Shown here piece by piece: positions 1-12,826 of a stretch of 64,000 bases of DNA. The notes below the pieces were generated by a model, which did not search any database, had not been told where the DNA came from, and saw nothing but the letters and a program-made list of their open reading frames with translations. Every line of letters begins with the position of its first letter. The stretch's first letter is position 1. This stretch comes from Ettlia oleoabundans. Lineage: Eukaryota; Chlorophyta; Chlorophyceae; Chlamydomonadales. The position numbers were made by a program, and so were the translations under genes. The stretch lies in contig JAAMXP010003493.1 of the NCBI GenBank assembly GCA_019693395.1, positions 1 to 64,000 of the forward strand, written 5' to 3'.

Positions 1-2
1 TG

Positions 3-116
<114 letters not shown>

Positions 117-159
117 GCTATCGCCTCTGACATCAAACAAACAAACTTAAAACCAAATT

Positions 160-175
160 GGTGTTATTCAACACC
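160..175 (+). terminator. Histone mRNA 3' stem-loop
   Basis: GGTGTT, a four-base ATTC loop, and AACACC form a perfect six-pair hairpin shortly after the H4 stop. This is the form of the conserved histone 3'-end processing element bound by stem-loop binding protein, also present in volvocine green algae. Its position next to H4 makes the call firm. Confidence 0.9.
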
Positions 176-176
176 A

Positions 177-1178
177 CCCCTTGACTGGAAATACGCATGC
201 TCACTGCATCCGATTGATTAAGCCAGACAGTCTGGACTACTGGTACTGGTGTATTGGCAGCCCTCTGAAATGAAATAAGATCGGCGTTGTTGGTGCCGGT
301 GTGTCCCAAGGTTCGGATAGGACATGTACCTTTTAGCTGGTGTGATAGAAGGGGAACCATCACGGAGCTGGGCGGCAGCGGGGCAGGCTGAACCTCAACG
401 TGTGGGTGAGCTGGCGTGCCGACCGGCTGCGGCCTTGCTGCTGGTTGAGCAATGTCCACTGTGTGTGCTGGGCCTTGACCAAAACACAGTTGCATATTGC
501 AGGGCGAGCACGGTGGCCAAGGATGGCAGCAGGAGGACAGACCAGGGCAAAAAGCGCACCTGGCCAAAGGCATGCTGGAACGCTGTGGCAAAGCGCGGCA
601 TGCGCCAGCAGGTCGACCCTCTCTGACACAACACAGCAATTTGTCCAGCCGACCGCCCTTGGACGAGTGGTTGTTATCTCTGTCTCCATCGTTAATCTCG
701 CCCTTCCACCTGGGGTGCCCGGTCTAGGCCCGGAATGGCACCGCGGCTTGATCGCTCGAAATGGCTGCCCAAGACACAGGCCAAAAGCCTCTATTGCCTG
801 ACGGATCGTGATGTGAGTGGATGACGGCAAGCAGTGCGGCAGGCTGTGGTTGGGCGGTTGCCAGTCCTCCACCGCCATCCAGTCGCCAGCCTGGCCGCTG
901 CAGCCTTTCGCCCGCATTTGCCTTAGCCCGCACACCTGCTCAGTTTACCCTGCAGCTGGCTGGGCTTCCATCGGAAGAGCGTCGGAATCCGCGGGCGAGG
1001 TCTGGCCCGCCAATGCGTCTGTTCAAGAAGGTGCCGGCCGTAGCGCTTGCCGCTGCCAGCACGCAGGGGTGGCTCAGCTGCCTTGAATGCGTAATCGCCT
1101 TGTCGACCCAATGTACCCTGCTATGCAACTGAGGTTTGACGTATCGTGTTGGTTCAGGAGCATTTGGAGCGAGCAGCA
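177..1178. other. Intergenic region between H4 and the photolyase
   Basis: About 1 kb without a supportable gene. Open frames on both strands are overlapping and of mixed composition. A short ATG frame at 1014 (MRLFKKVPAVALAAAS...) looks a little like a targeting peptide but stops at 1132 and is not in frame with the photolyase. The region probably holds the photolyase promoter and 5' UTR. Confidence 0.4.
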
Positions 1179-4100
1179 ATGGATAAGTGGGGTAGCTTGG
1201 CCGCCCTGGAGGCTGAGCGGGAGAAGCGGCAGGAGCGAAGGGAGCAGCGCTCCATCACAGCCTATTATCAGCAACAGCAGCTAGGACAACAACAGGACCA
1301 GCCCATGCAGACAGATGTGATCAATCAGCAGCAGCAGCAGCCGCGGCCAACGCAACCAGCCGGCGAAATGGGGTGGCACCAAGAGCAAGAGCAGCCACAA
1401 CAGCAGCAGCAAGAACAACAACGCCCTTCACAACAAGGCGGGGCCGCCGCTGCAACCACCATGATTAGGCAGGAACAGGCTCCAGCAGCTGCTACCCCAG
1501 CACCACTGCCAGGCATCACAGCGGCACGCCAACTGCCCTGGCTGCAGTCCCTGCCGCCGCTCGTGGCACAAAGGGTGTGCTTCGTTCCCAGGCAGCTCCC
1601 CAGCTCTCAGCCATGTAGCGACGACCTGCGAGCAGCCACGCTACCTGGATCAGGCGTACACACAATGCAGGCTGAGCAGCGCCAGCAGCGGCAAGCACAA
1701 TTTCCAGGCCAATGCATCCTGTACTGGATGAAGACTGCGGTACGGGGGCATGAGAATCCTGCTCTTGATGCCGCAGCGGCAGCTGCCCGGCATTTTCGCC
1801 TGCCACTGCTGGTGGCTTCCTTCCTGCTGGCCAGCCACCCGTACGCTTCTGTACGGCGGTACAAGTTTGTTCTGGAGGGGTTGCGGGACGTACAGGAAGA
1901 ACTGCGACAGCAGGTGTGCTTCTATGCTGTGGAGTTGATGTGCCACCCGCTGCCCGCATTACACAGCTCCTTGCAGTCTGTTCCCTGTGTCGGCCACCAT
2001 TCTCAAGACTGTACGCATCTGAATGGCTGGAGACCAGCACTTTTGCAGTGTTGGTTGGCTAGATGTGTGTGGTTCTGAACCAATGTTCTGTGACCTGTGA
2101 TGTTCTCGTGTAGGGTGTAAAGGTGCTGGTCTACCTGGAGGGACATTCCGAGCAGCCAGAGCAAGGGGAGCAGGCCCAGCCTGCGCACCACACGCAACAA
2201 AATGTTCACAAGGACCCCTACCAGCCACACTTCAGCTATCATCCACCAGTCGGCTTCCAGGAGTCAGGTGGCACACTGCGCCTGGGGGCGCTCTGAGCCT
2301 CCACTACACTTCAACCAGCATGACGGGCATGACTCGCTCCTGTCGCGCCTGCTCCTGCGTGACAAGTTGGTTTGTCTATGCCTTTGCAAATCAATGGCAC
2401 TCCCTTCCTTGAACCACCCCTGGTGTCATTCTAATATTCGCCTGGCCTGGGGTGGACTGCGTGCTGCAGCCGGTTGGCGGGCATTGGTGCAGCTTGCCTC
2501 ACAAGCGGCGATGGTGGTCACTGAAGACATGCCGGTGCCTCCGGATGCAGATTGGCTGCAGGTGATTCAACTGGATAAAACAAGCACCCAGCCTGCCTGC
2601 TGCAGCAGCGAGTTTGCTTCCCCACGTAGTTGGTTTCCCTTAGCTTTGCGCCTTGCTGCATCAGCTGTTCTCCTCCCCAAGGCCGCTGTGCCAACCTGTG
2701 ATTGCACTGCCCTGTCTTGTTACAGGCGTTGGCCCAGCAGTTACCCCCAGAGGTTGAAGTGGTAGCGGTTGACACAGCATGCCTGCTGCCGATGCGCCTG
2801 GTGCGCAAGTGCCATGAAAAGTGAGTGCCCACTGCTTCAGTGCTGGCTTCCTGGCGTCATCGGCCGCCCTCATGCTTCCCTGCGGCAGCGCTCTGTGCGG
2901 TGCTGTTTCCTTCCACTGTTTGCCATGCTGCTCATCCATGTAGAGTCTGATGTTTAATGTTTCCCCCCTCAACTTTGGCTTCGTTGCAGGGCGTACGCCT
3001 TTAGGTCGGCCACAGAGGTGCAGCGTAGGCAGCACATCCGAGGCGTGTATGCGCCACCTGTGCCGTCACAGCAACCTGCAGCGGCTTCCGCTGCGGCAGT
3101 GCTGGGCCCGGAAGCAATAGTGGCGTCGTCGCTGCACGACCTGCCGCCTCTGCCGGCTCGCTTTCAAGACCCCAACTGGCTTGGGTGGCAGCCTCTTGCA
3201 CTTACTTCCATCCCTCCACAGCAGCTGCATCAGCAGCTTACAGAGCTGCTGCTGCGCTGCGCCGGCATTGACCACAGCGTGCCCGGCGTCGCGCACATGA
3301 TCGGCGGCAGCAGCGCTGGCTACGCTCGCTGGGAACGGTTCCGCAAGTGAGGCGACAGACACGATGTTGTCTGTAACACAGTCGATGATAGACCAGCACA
3401 TGGTGGAGGAGCAGCAAGGCTGCTATGAGCCTTGTCCATGGGGTTTCTCACGGCCCGGCCCAGCATGCATGGCGGTTACTTGTCAGAGAGTAGTCAAGCC
3501 TGAATGCATCCACTGCCGTGTTCTCCACAGGAGGGGACTGTCAGTGTATGCTGCACGACGCAATGATGCCATGCAGCGAGATGGTGTGAGCCGCCTGTCT
3601 GCTTACCACCATTGGGGTGAGATGCGTGCAGCCAAATCTGCGCATACGGGTGTTGGGTGGAGCGGTTTTGCTGAGCTGCATTCTGGAACACCCATTCACT
3701 TTGCTGCGTCCTGGTTGTCAGAGCCTTTGACGCTTAGGAATGTGCAGTCTGCTGCATATGGCATTTCCCTCGGCAGGCATGGTGTCTCCCTTTAAAATTG
3801 CCAGGGAGGCAGCCTTGGATCGCAGCGCGGGAGCCTCCAAATTCCTCGGTACGCACAATTAGGCAAACACGCTTGCAGGTATTGGCCTGCATGCTGGCTA
3901 GCACGTAAAAAGGCGAGCAGGTATATTAGTTATCTGCGGCTTCCACAACACAGCTTGGCGATTACACGTTGTACTACCTTTCACCGGCTTCCCTGGTGCA
4001 TTTGCTCTACCTGCAGACGAGTTTTTGGTATGGCGGGAGATAGGATTCAACCTGTGCCTCCACCGTTATCACCAGCTGCACTTCGTTGCTGTGCTGCCTC

Positions 4101-5194
4101 AGTGAGTCGGCAGTCAACCGGGCAGGCGGCCTTCGGGCGTGGCGGGCAAACATAAAGAACAGCAGCTACACTACGAACCTGGCCTGTGCGATGTCGCTTG
4201 GCACCAACTTGTAAACAAGCTGCCCCCTCCATGTGCCGTGCTTTCTCATTCAGAAACCTGCGGACCCAAAACCGCTGGCAAATGTCCTTGCTGCTTTTGC
4301 TTTGCAGGTGGGCACAAGCCACGCTGCAGGAGCATTCGGGCGACACTCGCCCTGTTGTACTGCAGTACCAGCAACTAGACAGCGGTACCACTGGCGATGC
4401 CTTCTGGGATGCTGCACAAAGACAGCTCTTGAAGACAGGTGGGTGATACTGCAAGCTGCGCAGCCTGCAATTGATTACCTGTTTAGGCAGTGGCTCCTTG
4501 CTGCTGCGCTGTGATCCTGCTGCACGGCATGCATGTGTGTCTTTGAGTGCCCTTGAAGCTGCCACCCTTTCAAGACTTGTCTGCAGGGGAGCTGCACAAC
4601 AATGTGCGCATGACCTGGGGCAAAGCCTTCCTACAGTGGGCCCCCACACCCCAGGCTGCAATCACGTGAGCAAAAACCTAGGACCTTCTCTGCTAAGGTT
4701 GCACCCCAACTTGGAAATGCTGCCAAACTTGATCCCAGTCAGAGGCGATGGGTGGCTACTAAAACCTTCCTGCACATATCCAGTAAGTCTACACAGATCC
4801 GCTAATTTCCTGCCTGCCTGCTGTCCATGCAGAGCCGCCTTGCATTGCAACCACCGCTGGGCGCTGGATGGCTGCGACCCCGCCTCCTATGCCGGAGTGC
4901 TGTGGTGCTTTGGTGAGGAACAGCTGCAGCCAGCTGTGTGTGGTTAAGCCACTGCGGTTCTTATAAGTTGAATACTGCTGTTGGACAGAAAGCCTGTTTT
5001 GGGCTTTCCGTATTGCTGCAAAGCAGCTGCTGAGCAACCAACTTCGTATGTGGGGTGCTGCTCTGTTTGCAGGCCTTTATGACGGTCCAAAAGCGGCAGC
5101 CAGCACCCCCGTTTGCGGCAGCCTGGCGCAAAGATCAATGGCCTCACATGCCCGGCGCCTGCCACCCATTGCCTACTCACAGCTGCCGCCATGA
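1179..5194 (+). CDS. Photolyase/cryptochrome family protein, class II-like
   Basis: Probable light-driven DNA repair enzyme or photolyase-like flavoprotein. The ATG at 1179 opens a Gln-rich low-complexity N-terminus of roughly 150 residues, followed by the photolyase Rossmann domain (QCILYWMKTAVRGHENPALD; the LYWM start is class II style; exon 1 ends at 1913). Later exons carry VYAARRNDAMQRDGVSRLSA (3531-3616), HWGMVSPFKIAREAA (3777-3848), DEFLVWREIGFNLCLHRYHQ (from 4017), GELHNNVRMTWGKAFLQW (about 4588-4665), then WALDGCDPASYAGVLWCFG and a short tail to TGA at 5192. The order matches the FAD-binding domain of class II photolyases. Exons between about 2114 and 2561 are only partly resolved. 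Whether it repairs CPDs or is a plant-type photolyase-like protein cannot be settled here. It ends tail-to-tail with the HECT gene. Confidence 0.78.
1268..1425 (+). repeat. Gln-coding CAG/CAA low-complexity tract
   Basis: Imperfect runs of CAG and CAA encode glutamine-rich stretches at the N-terminus of the photolyase. They lie before the conserved domain and are typical of coding triplet expansions in GC-rich green algal genomes. Confidence 0.7.
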
Positions 5195-5487
5195 GTGTTG
5201 CCTTGCCTAAACGATCCCCTTGCTACCAAGGTTGCGACGTTAGCTTGCATGTGGTTTTACAGCGTCACTCAACGGACGCTCATTGTGAAGGTCACCTGGC
5301 TGTTTTCAAACGAGCAGGCATGAAGGGTGAAGGAAGAAGAAAACAGGCACATATGTCATGCATGGTCCAAATTAAGGAGCACAACCGCCTAGATGCAATG
5401 TCGGTACATGGTTACTTCTTGCAACAATTTTGGTGGATGTGACCTACGAAGGCTCAAAGCCAGAGCAAAACCAGCCCTAGCGGCCTT

Positions 5488-8400
5488 CTATGACAGCTCA
5501 AAGCCGGCGCCCGCTTTCACTGCGTACAGCAGCTTCTCTCGCAGCGTGCTGCTTCTCCGAAAGTTGGGCAGCTTGAGGGTATTGCTGCAGGCAGCAAAGG
5601 GAGCAATGGCATCAGTGCCAGCGTGAACATTCAGAGATGGAAGTAGCTAATGGGCTGGCGGTGCAACAAGCTTTCCAGGTAAACCATCATTCACTTCTTT
5701 CCAAGTAAGTGTTTTCCCTGGGAAAGAAGTTGGTGCAACACGACTGGCAGGCCTTGCAGGTCGTTGTGTGGCGGATGCAATCAGCAAACCTGCATGTGGA
5801 TGCCGTGGGCAGGCGGTCCACGTCCTTGCCCCCCATGGCTGCCAACAAGGAAGCGCCACAGTCCACCTGCTTGATTTTTTGCGTGCCAAAGAAAAGGGAA
5901 GTGAAGAAGGTCGGGAGAAGCCCCGCTCACAGCGCGCAACGCCAGGCTGCAAGGTGCCATACCAGGACCACCAACTGGCTGCTGCATTTGTGTGTTCCCA
6001 CCTTGTGAATCGTGAGTGGCGGGTTGAGGTGTTGGAAGCCTCCCAGAGGTGCCCTGCTGCAGCTTGTTACAAACTTCAGCAGATTGCGCTGATCCTCCTG
6101 CACCGCGTTGCACAAGTGTGGACAACGAAAAGTGTTGGTTGTGATAGCTTGCAGCAAGCAGCATCAGCGGCTTGAAGGGCAGACACTACCAGATAACTAC
6201 AACCGGCACCTGGTCTTGCGCCATGATGGCATCAGAGTCGCGGAGCAACCTGGATCACCAAGCAAGGTCGGATCTGGATGCAAGAACGCCTTGAGGCCTC
6301 ACCTGGCTCATGCCCCGCACCACCTGCCAGAAATGCTTGATGGTGGTGCTGCTTGCACTGTAGCCGTTGCTGCAGCAGGCGCAAAGGGGAGCATGGCAGT
6401 CGGAAATGGGTGGCATAGCCGTTTTTGTGCCAGCGAGCACTGCAAAGGAAGCAATGGCCAATAAAAGCCGGCTCGACAGCAAACAATGCCTCCTGCACTC
6501 TGTTCTGCCGCACAGGCTGCACTGACACCCCACCTGTACTGCGTGTGTGCCTGCATGTCGTCGACATCTAGCGCTCCCGCTTCACCGCCACCCAGCAGCT
6601 GGTTGACCTCTTTTGGGCTGAACAGCCGCAGCCAGGCTGACGGAATGACCTGCGAGTGAAGCGTGGTGCACACAAGCAAGGGGCAATGGCAGCAGGTCAT
6701 GACACGCAGCAGGGCAGGGCAGCTTGCATCAGCAGATTGAGAAGCGTGAGTGATACACAAACGTGTTGACAGCGACGTGCCGGCAGCTCAATTCACCCTG
6801 GACAGTCCCCTGCTGAATGCAGCTGACGCGGGTCCCAGGCGCTTGTTCAGGTGCCAGTCGGCCACAAGGAAGACGTACTGCAGCGGAGATGAAGGCAGTA
6901 CAACTCTTTGTCAGCAAGGCTTGCTTGTACAGCGGAGCGTCAGCCAGTAGAGCGTATCCTTTGCGTGCAGTCAATTTCCAATGGAATCTCAATCTCAATT
7001 ATTAATCCCCCAAACATTGTCAGCAGCGCCCCACCTGCAGCACGTTGTCGTTTGTGACTGCCAGACGGCTTCCCCCAGGCACCAGCTCCTCGCTGATGGT
7101 AGCTCCCAGGAAGTCGCTCTCAACTGCACGGTACTAGATTTAATATACTATCATATTAAGAATCATGATATGGCAGGAAGCAAGACAGCACCAGCAGTTG
7201 ACAGCGGTTTGTAACTGGGGCACAGGCACAGGAGTTCCAGCCAGCTGCAGGTGCATCGGTAGCCTGGCCACCGGGGGAGGGACCACAAACGCGTGAGAGC
7301 TGCCCCCAAACCCACCACCCTGTCATCAAACCAATGACAGTCTTCCATGCAGCCCACCTGTGAAGTCAAAGCAGAGGTCCGCCACCTGTCCCTCGAAGCG
7401 CTTCAGCTGCAGCAAGCGGGGGTCCGGACAAGGCAGGTAAGCCGCACAATGGGAGCAAGGCTGATTTGTTTCTGGTTCTTGCTTGGTCACATGGATGAAT
7501 ACTGAGCAAACAAGTATGTTCAATACAACCTGGCCACCTAATCTGCGCAATCTTACTGCCTAATAAACCGCTTGTGCCTGACTGTGGTTGTGTCTGACGA
7601 GTAACAGCGAGGCTGTGCTACCCATACCTGCATGAGGCTGCGGTACACCTCTGGATCCAATGCCTGCAGCTCCTCAAACAACGGCCAACGACCCTACAAA
7701 TGTGTTAAGGTGGAGGGGAAGTCAAAGTGGGTGATCAGGCGAAAGGAAACTGGGCCACCACACATTTCAATGCAGCCGCGAAGGGGGCAGACAGCCAAAT
7801 AGGGTGGAAAGCAGTTGGCAATCTCTTTCTCACGCATGCCCCTTGGGGTAATGGTCACCCCTTTGTGGTTCGCTGCCAGTCCCAGTTTTGACTCCACCCA
7901 CTTGAAGCCTGCTGACAAAAAATGGTGCCAAGGGGCAGTCCAGCAGTACGCCCTCGTACAGCGCCCGCCCCAGCACCAGCCCCAGAGTCTCCAGCGCCGC
8001 CATCCCGCCATCCAGCCGCTCTGCAGGGCCAGCAGGATAAACAAAGGGAACAAGCGCTGTCAGACAGTCGGCACCACAACAGAAAGTGTAAGTGGCAACG
8101 TGGTGGGAAATAAGCGGAGCAACAAAAGATGCCTCATGGTACCGCCAGGCAAATACTCCGGTTCACAAAATGCTGCTGCAAACAACCTATGTAATACAGC
8201 ATCCCATTCAACATTCAGCGTGCTGCGCCAATGATGCAAAGCAGCTGGCTGCATGGCAAGCAAAATGGCTGAGCATACGCCACACCTGCCAGCGGGTTGG
8301 GGTAGGCGTAGCCATCAGGCGTGGAGCTGAAGAGGCCGCGGTTTGGGTCAAACCCAGCCGCCACCACGCTTTCCAGAAACTCCTTCGTCAGCCCACCCAT

Positions 8401-11400
8401 GTCAATGCCAGCTTCCTGCATGGCATGTGATGGTGCGCAGTAGCATGATAGCGTGGTTTCGGCGTGGACCAGTGCAACAGCGCAGCGCACTGCAGGGCTG
8501 AGCAGGGCACCAACAGGTTATGCCAGCTGCATCCAAAGCAAAACGAGAGGCACAGGCTGGAAGTGGCATCGATGGTGTGAAGTGCCGCACGAAGCTGGGA
8601 CAACTAAGGCCAGGCAGCTGGCTTGCCTGGTGGCCCAGTTGGTTGATAAAGGTGATGCTCAGCCGCGACTTGACGCTACTGCCCAGGCGTCCTAGCTGCA
8701 AGGACAGTATTAAGGTCCGGCCCACCGTCGAAACAGACAACAACAGAGCGAGGCAGGAAACTGGCAAGGGTTGGGAAGAAAAGGTGAGCAGGAACATGTG
8801 ACGCAGGTTTGCGCAGGCATGATACCTAGAGCTAACTTCACAGAGCGGAATCTGCTACTGGGCAGTGGCTTGCAGAACCACATACAGGGAACAGAAATAT
8901 TCATCTGACACACATGGCCCTGCAGCTGAACGCACCTGTGACGCTGCATCCTCCAGGATATAGCCTCGCCGGATGGTGATGGGCAACGGCCGAGGACCGC
9001 CCTCTATGGGCGCTAAGTTGTGCCCATGTCTGTGGCAGCAAGCGAAGCAGCATAGGGGGCCTTCAACCTCTGTTGCTTCATGGGCAAAAATGCTGAACTT
9101 TACTGTCATGGCAGGCTAAGATAAGGTGCCTGCATTGCTGCCGTCCAAACAGAACAGCTCAACCCACAATTTAAGGCGAGCAGCTCTCAGCAAACTTGCA
9201 AAGCAAGCCCCACCCTGTTCACCTCTCCTTGTCTGTGTCGATCAGCGCCCTGAACACAGCCACACGCTCCTCAAAGGGCACACACTGGGGGGCTGCTGTG
9301 AGGATAGCAGCCACAGCAGCAGGACGAGATGCCGCAGCTGCTGCTGCAGCGGCAGCCCTCGCCGCAACGGGCAGGTGCACTGCCTGCTGCCCATCAGCGC
9401 CCTCCCCATCATCTGTTGCCGCCAGCAGAGCGCGCACCACAGCAGCACCCGACACAGCCTGCTGCTGCTGCCCACTGGCAGCGACCAAGCGATGGTAGGG
9501 CTCAAGCCAGAGAGCTGCGGGGCAGAACTGGCGGCGAGCATCTCGCTCGTAAAGAGCCCTGCGTGGCCCGGCGGTTGTGGCAAGGCAGACCATAGGATGT
9601 AAGCACACAACAAAAACATCATGCCTTAGGAGAACCCGACTGCACAAGAGGAGCAGTTGCTCAGCAAACACATACGAGTGGCCCGTCAGCAAACAAGGTG
9701 GCAGATGGCGATGCAGCAAGTCCCACGTCTTTTTTTCTTCGAACCGACACTGCACCGTAACTCCAGACCGCAGCCAGCAGAGCTACTTATTATTAGGAAG
9801 AACGGACCACTTTGCACCTCCTGTTAGTACCCCGGCAGACGGACCTGTGCAGCAGTGGCGCCGAGTGTTGCAGCATCTGATAGTCGCGCCCCAGCTTGGT
9901 GCCGCTCCTTGCAGCAGCACCGCTGCCCCCACTCCCGCCACTGCTGTCGGGAAGCTGTGTGCGGAAGACGAGGGTGTTCAGTGCGGCGGCTATTGCGCGC
10001 TGCTGGCCAAGAGTGAAAGTCTGCAGGCAGCAGGGGAATCGCATGGTTGGCCAGTTGCAGCCATGTATGCCCAGTCATATGGGGAGCTTGCAAAGCACAG
10101 CGGACGCAACCACACGCCAGATGCAGGGATGGCAGCACTTTCCACCATACTGAAAGATGACAAGCGCAAATCGTTTCAACCAGCATTACACTGCAGCAGC
10201 GCAGCAAGCACTGCGGTTGAATCATGCAGCTACAGAAGAATGAGGCATTATCAGGCATCAACTACTAGCCTGCTGCTTCTCGTGGAACTCCAGGTCATCA
10301 ACGACAGCCAGCTGGTGGCAGTACACCCTGTAGTGAGTGGGCAGCACGTTTTTGTGCAGCATCGTACTGCATCACTGGCATGGTGGAAGTGCATGCTGGC
10401 GCCAGCCAGCTAACAGCCGCACAAAGGGTTGATGTAAAGCTACAGGAGCCAAGCCTATGCCAGTACGCACAAGCCGGGCTAGCTTTACTACAGCCTAAAT
10501 TGCACTTGCCTGCAGAAGAGCCCCAGTTGCGCTGCTGCCTCAGGCTGTAGCCCTCCAATGCCGCGGCTCAGCGTAGGAACCTCCCACCCCCGGGTGGCCT
10601 GCAACACTTGTTGAATGCTAGCATGAGTGCGGGATTAAGCATGCCCAAGCTTCAACACAAGATAACGGTCGAGCAGTTTTTCCCATGGCGCCTGCCAACT
10701 ACACCTGCATGGGTGCTTCCAGAGGCAGCCCTATGCTGATGGCAAGCTGCCGCCACAAGCGTGGTAGCAGCTGCGTGCCAAACGCCAGGGCTGATAGCAG
10801 GCGTGCCGCCAGCGCTTTACTGCTGCTGCTGCTCCCACCGCCGCTGCTGGTGCTGGAATCTGCCAGGAGCAGCAAGAGGTGGTAGAGCTGTGTGAACTGC
10901 GGCAGCGGCAGGAGGGCCAGTAACTGAGCTGCGAATGTGCCCTCTGCAAACGGCCACAGCTGCTCCAAATCTGCCGAGCTGCCGCCGCTGCTGCTGCTCC
11001 TAGGCTCCACGGCTACTTGGAGCAGTGTCACCGATGCAGCACCCAGTGCAGGTGCCACACCTCGCTGCTGCAGCAGCGCCGAGGGTGGCAGGTACTCCAC
11101 CTGCCGGCCCTGCTGCTGGCTGGCTTTCTTCCCAGCTGCCAGTTGGGCCAGCGCCGCCAGCAGGCGCAGCGCATCGCGGCCATGGTGTCCCTCTGGATGC
11201 CCTGCCACGTAGACGCTGCCAGTAGTAACAGGCTGCCAGCTCACTGCTGACGTCAGCAGCTCTGCGAATCCAGAAGCAGCTGTTATTTGAGCCACAGTGG
11301 AAGGGGTTGACAGTGCCAGCAAACCTGTGGCTGCCAGCAGCTGCAAAAGCTGTTGAGCGGCAGCGGCAGCAGCACTGGGCTCGCTCCTGCTGCTTGAGGT

Positions 11401-12330
11401 GTCGGCTGTTGGAGTTCCAGGTTGTGTGGCTTCCAGCTGGCACCAAAGCATCAGTTGCGCAGTCACCAGGCCATTGAGCACAGCCAACAGCTGCTGCCTT
11501 GCCTGCACTGGCGGCTGCTGGCTACTGCTGGTGCTGGCTGCTGTCGCGGGCTCGTGTTCCTGGGACAAGCAAGCCACCAGGCGGGCAGCAGCCGCCCTCA
11601 GCAGGGGCACCCGCGCCAGCCAACTGTGCAGCTCTTGCTGCATCCACTGCTGCCCTGTCTGTTGATGCTGCTGCTGCCGGGCTTCAAAGCACTTCCAGAG
11701 GGATGCATCACACAGGATGCCCAGCAGTCGTCCGGCTGCCACCTGCAGTAGTGGATCGATGCTGCTGCTTCTGGTGCCCTCGCTGCTGTTGCAGGTGCTG
11801 CCAATCAGGCTGCAGCAAAGCACCACTAGTCGCTGGAGCTGTGAAAGCAACATGTGGCTCTGCTGTGCCTGCTGCGTGCCCTGCGTAGCAACCCCATCAC
11901 CATCATTGGCAGCAGCCAGAGCAGTGGTGGAAAGCCCCAGCAAGTTGTGCTGTGCATCGCTCGCTGCCAGGCTGCGCAAGAGCAGTGCAAAGCAGCCACG
12001 TAGCATACGGCTGTCTTCAAGCAGCGACGCCGGCAGCGGAGCGCCAGTGAGGAGCGCTCTGCGCTGCTGCTGCTGCGCTGCTGATGGAAGGTAAGCTAGA
12101 AGCACGGGTGGGAGAATGCTGTTTGACAGCTGAGAAGATGGCAGCACCAGTTGTTGTTGCGCCACAAGGCCGCCGTACTCCTGAAGCCACTCCTGCTGCA
12201 GGCGCTGCCGTGTTGCGGCCCGTGCACAGCTGCCCCGCCACCACCGGGTGATTGTGGTTGCCGCTCGCTGCCGCTGGCGCTCCTCCTGCCGTGCCGCCCT
12301 CCCTGCCTTTGCCTTGCTCAGAACCTCATC
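5488..12330 (-). CDS. HECT-type E3 ubiquitin ligase, UPL6/UPL7-UBE3B-like
   Basis: Transfers ubiquitin from an E2 to substrate through a HECT cysteine. Reading the minus strand, the N-terminus has an IQ-like basic segment (about 12215-12300, [19 protein letters not shown]), then one long Leu/Gln/Ala-rich exon to 10709, as in UBE3B and plant UPL7. The HECT domain begins at [18 protein letters not shown] (about 8940-9000). It continues with [16 protein letters not shown] (about 8360-8420), [19 protein letters not shown] (7370-7425), [40 protein letters not shown] and [20 protein letters not shown]. The catalytic loop [11 protein letters not shown] (about 5812) is split by an intron and followed by [18 protein letters not shown] and GAGFELS before TAG at 5488-5490. 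The exact start is unresolved: the first recognisable exon begins near 12330 after a possible acceptor. One intron has a GC donor at 10509. Confidence 0.93.
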
Positions 12331-12826
12331 GCTGCATACACATCACAGAACGGGCATTGCAGTGTTGATTGGATTCCACAACTGTGTACGCGGATTAACA
12401 TTTAGAGCACACTGCCACCGCCCGCCGTCAAAGCCTACAGAGGGTTGGCCGCTTTTCGGGCGCCGCCCCGACTTGCCTGCTCGCCTCTCTGACACCCCTG
12501 CTGCCTGATTGGCTAACAGGACGTGTCCGAAACTCAAAGGAGACCATTTTCCACGCTAGGTTTCGGGAGAACAGGGTTTGTTCGCCCGCCTCATATCTCG
12601 CGCAATAGCGATCAGTACCTGGGTGCTGAACAAGGTGGAGTAGCGCAATAGTTTCCAACCCCAGAGGCCCCGCTGGCACCGCAGGCACGCCTTGGTTCTC
12701 CTACAGTGGAACCACTCAGGAGTGTCTTTATCCGACTCTACTTGACATTTTCATTGGTCGATCAATCTTGTGCTTTGGCTGAAACACTTCAGGTCCAGCA
12801 GTTCAGGCAAGCTTGCCAACCCTCGT
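12331..12826. promoter_or_regulatory. Divergent promoter region, HECT ligase / M32 peptidase
   Basis: About 0.5 kb separates the 5' ends of two divergently oriented genes. No coding exon is supported here, although the first small exon of the HECT gene may lie inside. I saw no clear TATA box. Confidence 0.45.

Noticed and set aside
133..639. Minus-strand 168-codon frame next to histone H4, considered as a divergent histone
   Set aside because: No H3, H2A or H2B sequence is visible, and the frame starts inside the H4 3' stem-loop region.
821..1132. Frame containing MRLFKKVPAVALAAAS upstream of the photolyase
   Set aside because: Considered as a transit-peptide exon, but it is out of frame with the photolyase and I found no donor/acceptor pair joining it.
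10747..12094. Long plus-strand frames opposite the HECT N-terminal exon
   Set aside because: They are shadows of the Gln/Ala/Leu-rich minus-strand exon. GCN/CTG-rich DNA stays open in several frames, and none shows a recognisable domain.
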